Origin: Chelatococcus sambhunathii
Lineage (GTDB): Bacteria; Pseudomonadota; Alphaproteobacteria; Rhizobiales; Methylopilaceae
Assembly (NCBI GenBank): GCA_031316315.1
Contig: JADBEO010000013.1
Location: forward strand, 32,245 to 96,244
Direction of reading: 5' to 3'
DNA length: 64,000 nt
Shown: one piece after another, positions 62,498 through 64,000 of the stretch
Numbering within the stretch: the first letter of the stretch is position 1
Layout: each line of letters starts with the position of its first letter
Position numbers and translations under genes: made by a program
Notes under the pieces: model-generated
Databases searched by the model: none
The model's input: only the letters and a program-made list of their open reading frames with translations
What the model was told of the DNA's origin: nothing

Positions 62498-63697
62498 ATG
62501 AAGCCCGACACCGCTCGCTTCCTTAAAGATCTCCATGAGCTTCGCCAGATCGGCAAGTTCAAGACCGGCGTCCACCGCCCGACCTATTCGCCGGACGACA
62601 TGGCCTCGCGCGAATGGCTGATGCGGCGGATGGAGGAGGTCGGGCTCGAGCCGGAAATGGACGGCGTCGGCAACGTGCTCGGCCGCTGCAAGGCCTCGGG
62701 GCCGAAGCTGCTCGCTGGCAGCCATATCGAGACGCAGAACGAGGCCGGCTGGCTCGACGGCGCGCTTGGCGTGGTGGGCGCGCTGGCGCTCGCGCGCGCA
62801 GGGCTGCCGGTCGACGTCGTCGCCTTCGCGGACGAGGAAGGCCATTTCGACTGCGGGTTTCTAGGCTCGCGTTCCGCGATCGGCGACCTCGGCGAGGACG
62901 AGATCGACGCCGCCAGAGATCGCACGCGCGGCACGCCGCTTCGCGAGGCGCTGCGCGCGGCCGGACTGGAGGGCCGCGCCCGCATGCGCCTCGATCCAGC
63001 GCGCTACCGCGGTTATTTCGAGATGCATATCGAACAAGGCACGACGCTTGAAAATGCCAACGAGCGCGTCGGCGTCGTCACCGGCATCGTCGCGATCTGG
63101 CAGTACAGGCTGATCGTCGAGGGTCGGCAAGACCACGCCGGTGGAACCACCATGGCGGAACGGCGCGACGCGGGTCTCACCGCGGTGCGGCTGCTCGCCG
63201 AAATCGACCGCGAGTTCCCGCGCGTCTGCGGCGAGCGCACGACGTGGACGACCGGCCGCATCGCGCTCGATCCCGGCGCGCCGAGCGTCATCCCCGGCCG
63301 AGCCGAGGTGCTGTTCCAGTTCCGCGACGTCTCGATCGAGGTGCTTGAGCGGCTCGAAGCGACGCTGTTCCGGCTCGTGCAGGAGAGCAACCGGCGCGAG
63401 CGCTGCCCGACGCGGATCGAGACGCTGCGCAAGCCGATGCCGGCGCTCTGCGATCCGGCGATGATGGACGCGCTCTCGACCGCCGCCGAAGAGCGCGCGC
63501 CGGGCGCCTGGCGGCGAATGCCGAGCGGCGCGGGCCACGACGCGCAGAACCTCGCGCGGGTCATGCCGGCCGCAATGCTGTTCACGCCCTCGATCGGCGG
63601 GATCAGCCACCACTGGGCCGAGGACACCAGGGAAGAGGATCTTGCGCTCGGACTGGAGGTGCTGTGCGCCGGAGCGGAGAAGTATCTGGCGGGTTGA
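62498..63697 (+). CDS. M20 amidohydrolase (N-carbamoyl-L-amino acid hydrolase/allantoate amidohydrolase type)
   Basis: 399-residue di-metal hydrolase. SHIETQNEAGWLDGALGVVG, FADEEGHFDCGFLGSR, the MHIEQGTTLEN metal-site segment and GRQDHAGGTTMAERRDA are signatures of the HyuC/AllC group. The His in the final GISHHWAEDT is also conserved. It begins 8 bases after the amidase stop. Exact substrate unknown. Confidence 0.92.
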   Translation: MKPDTARFLKDLHELRQIGKFKTGVHRPTYSPDDMASREWLMRRMEEVGLEPEMDGVGNVLGRCKASGPKLLAGSHIETQNEAGWLDGALGVVGALALARAGLPVDVVAFADEEGHFDCGFLGSRSAIGDLGEDEIDAARDRTRGTPLREALRAAGLEGRARMRLDPARYRGYFEMHIEQGTTLENANERVGVVTGIVAIWQYRLIVEGRQDHAGGTTMAERRDAGLTAVRLLAEIDREFPRVCGERTTWTTGRIALDPGAPSVIPGRAEVLFQFRDVSIEVLERLEATLFRLVQESNRRERCPTRIETLRKPMPALCDPAMMDALSTAAEERAPGAWRRMPSGAGHDAQNLARVMPAAMLFTPSIGGISHHWAEDTREEDLALGLEVLCAGAEKYLAG

Positions 63698-63710
63698 GGA
63701 AACCGAGGCC

Positions 63711-63853
63711 GTCATGCCCGGACTTGATCCGAGCATCCATCGCAGGGAACTCGGATGTTTCCGAGTTCCCAATCTGGATGGCGAAGTCGGAAACATCTGA
63801 CTTCGCTGGCGCGTTCGCGCCCGAAGGATTCTCGGGTCAAGCCCGACGATGAC
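63711..63853. repeat. 143-bp palindromic intergenic element
   Basis: Outer arms start GTCATGCCCGGACTTGATCC and end as its near complement. Inside are two hairpins, 63745-63770 (GGGAACTCGGA arms, loop TGTT) and 63781-63806 (GCGAAGTC arms), whose inner sequences are themselves inverted copies. The whole can fold as one long cruciform. It is typical of dispersed palindromic repeats in Rhizobiales and lies just before an insertion sequence. Confidence 0.75.
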
Positions 63854-63873
63854 GAAGTTCTGATGGATTTGCG

Positions 63874-64000
63874 CTAGGTCGTGGACTCATAAGCTCTGAG
63901 CCACAGTCTTGCTGAAGCGAGCAGGACGGCTGCGAGGAAGTTTCTCGCGAGCTTGTCGAAGCGGGTGGCGACGCGTCGGAAGTGTTTGAGCTTGCAGAAG
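63874..64000 (-). mobile_element. IS5-family transposase, C-terminal part, cut by window end
   Basis: The minus strand encodes the last 42 residues of an IS5-type transposase: KHFRRVATRFDKLARNFLAA then a hydrophobic end LWLRAYESTT and TAG at 63876-63874. The KLARNFLAAV motif is diagnostic for the IS5/IS427 group. The rest of the element lies beyond the window. The terminal inverted repeat could not be fixed, but must lie just left of 63874. Confidence 0.88.

Overview
The window is about 64 kb of GC-rich chromosome with alphaproteobacterial character, most likely from a methylotroph-like member of the Hyphomicrobiales (Rhizobiales). That placement is inferred from gene content and codon bias: an NAD-dependent FdsGBA formate dehydrogenase, a Co-type nitrile hydratase with CbtAB cobalt uptake, RskA-type ECF regulation, SEL1-like and DUF883 envelope genes, and palindromic intergenic repeats. 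No rRNA or species marker is present.

Layout. 0-5 kb: thiD, a DMT exporter, a thioesterase, a PAP2 phosphatase and the formate dehydrogenase accessory genes fdhD and fdsD. 4.7-10.6 kb: the formate dehydrogenase genes fdsG-fdsB-fdsA preceded by a LysR regulator. 10.7-15.9 kb: a DUF4394 exported protein divergent from an ECF sigma/anti-sigma pair, a glutathione transferase, a DUF883/YqjE-like membrane pair and small proteins. 15.9-33.9 kb: a tRNA-Ser(GCT) whose 3' end is repeated 17.8 kb away. Between the two copies lies a compact integrated element with integrase, HK97-type head and packaging genes, a tape measure protein, an HUH Rep, and an AT-rich DUF262-AlbA_2 cargo gene next to attL. 34.0-40.8 kb: an amidase, flavin reductase, LLM monooxygenase and urea/NitT-type ABC transporter cluster with a divergent TetR regulator. 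41-51 kb: SDR/LysR pair, two small exported proteins, phospholipid methyltransferase, an IorAB-like molybdenum hydroxylase, a second SDR, a two-component system and an MBL-fold enzyme. 51.3-59.4 kb: a divergent nitrile/amide locus. 59.5-63.7 kb: an M20 peptidase, amidase and M20 amidohydrolase operon, followed by a palindromic repeat and the end of an IS5-family transposase.

The best-supported new regulatory observation is in the nitrile/amide locus. Nitrile hydratase (nthB, nthA, accessory gene) heads a minus-strand run that continues through DUF1097, CbtB, CbtA, an exported protein and a degenerate histidine phosphatase. It diverges from amiC-amiR-formamidase. Each of the two leaders contains an intrinsic terminator ahead of the first gene, a GC hairpin with an A1/G4 hexaloop, and a second A1/G4 hexaloop hairpin whose 3' strand is the 5' arm of the terminator. 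This is the arrangement expected for RNA targets of ANTAR antiterminators such as the AmiR encoded there. The inferred circuit is amide sensing by AmiC, release of AmiR, and antitermination of both the nitrile-to-amide and amide-to-acid arms, with cobalt supply in the same transcript. Formate released by the amidase could be oxidised by the FDH at the other end of the window.

The integrated element is the second point of interest. It encodes capsid, protease, portal, connectors, both terminase subunits, tape measure and tail assembly chaperone-like proteins. No major tail tube, tail tip, lysis gene or CI-like repressor was recognised. It resembles a reduced prophage or capsid-encoding satellite, and its cargo gene joins a DUF262 (GmrSD/SspE-type) domain to a Schlafen-type AlbA_2 domain with a plausible acidic catalytic set, which makes it a candidate anti-phage effector.
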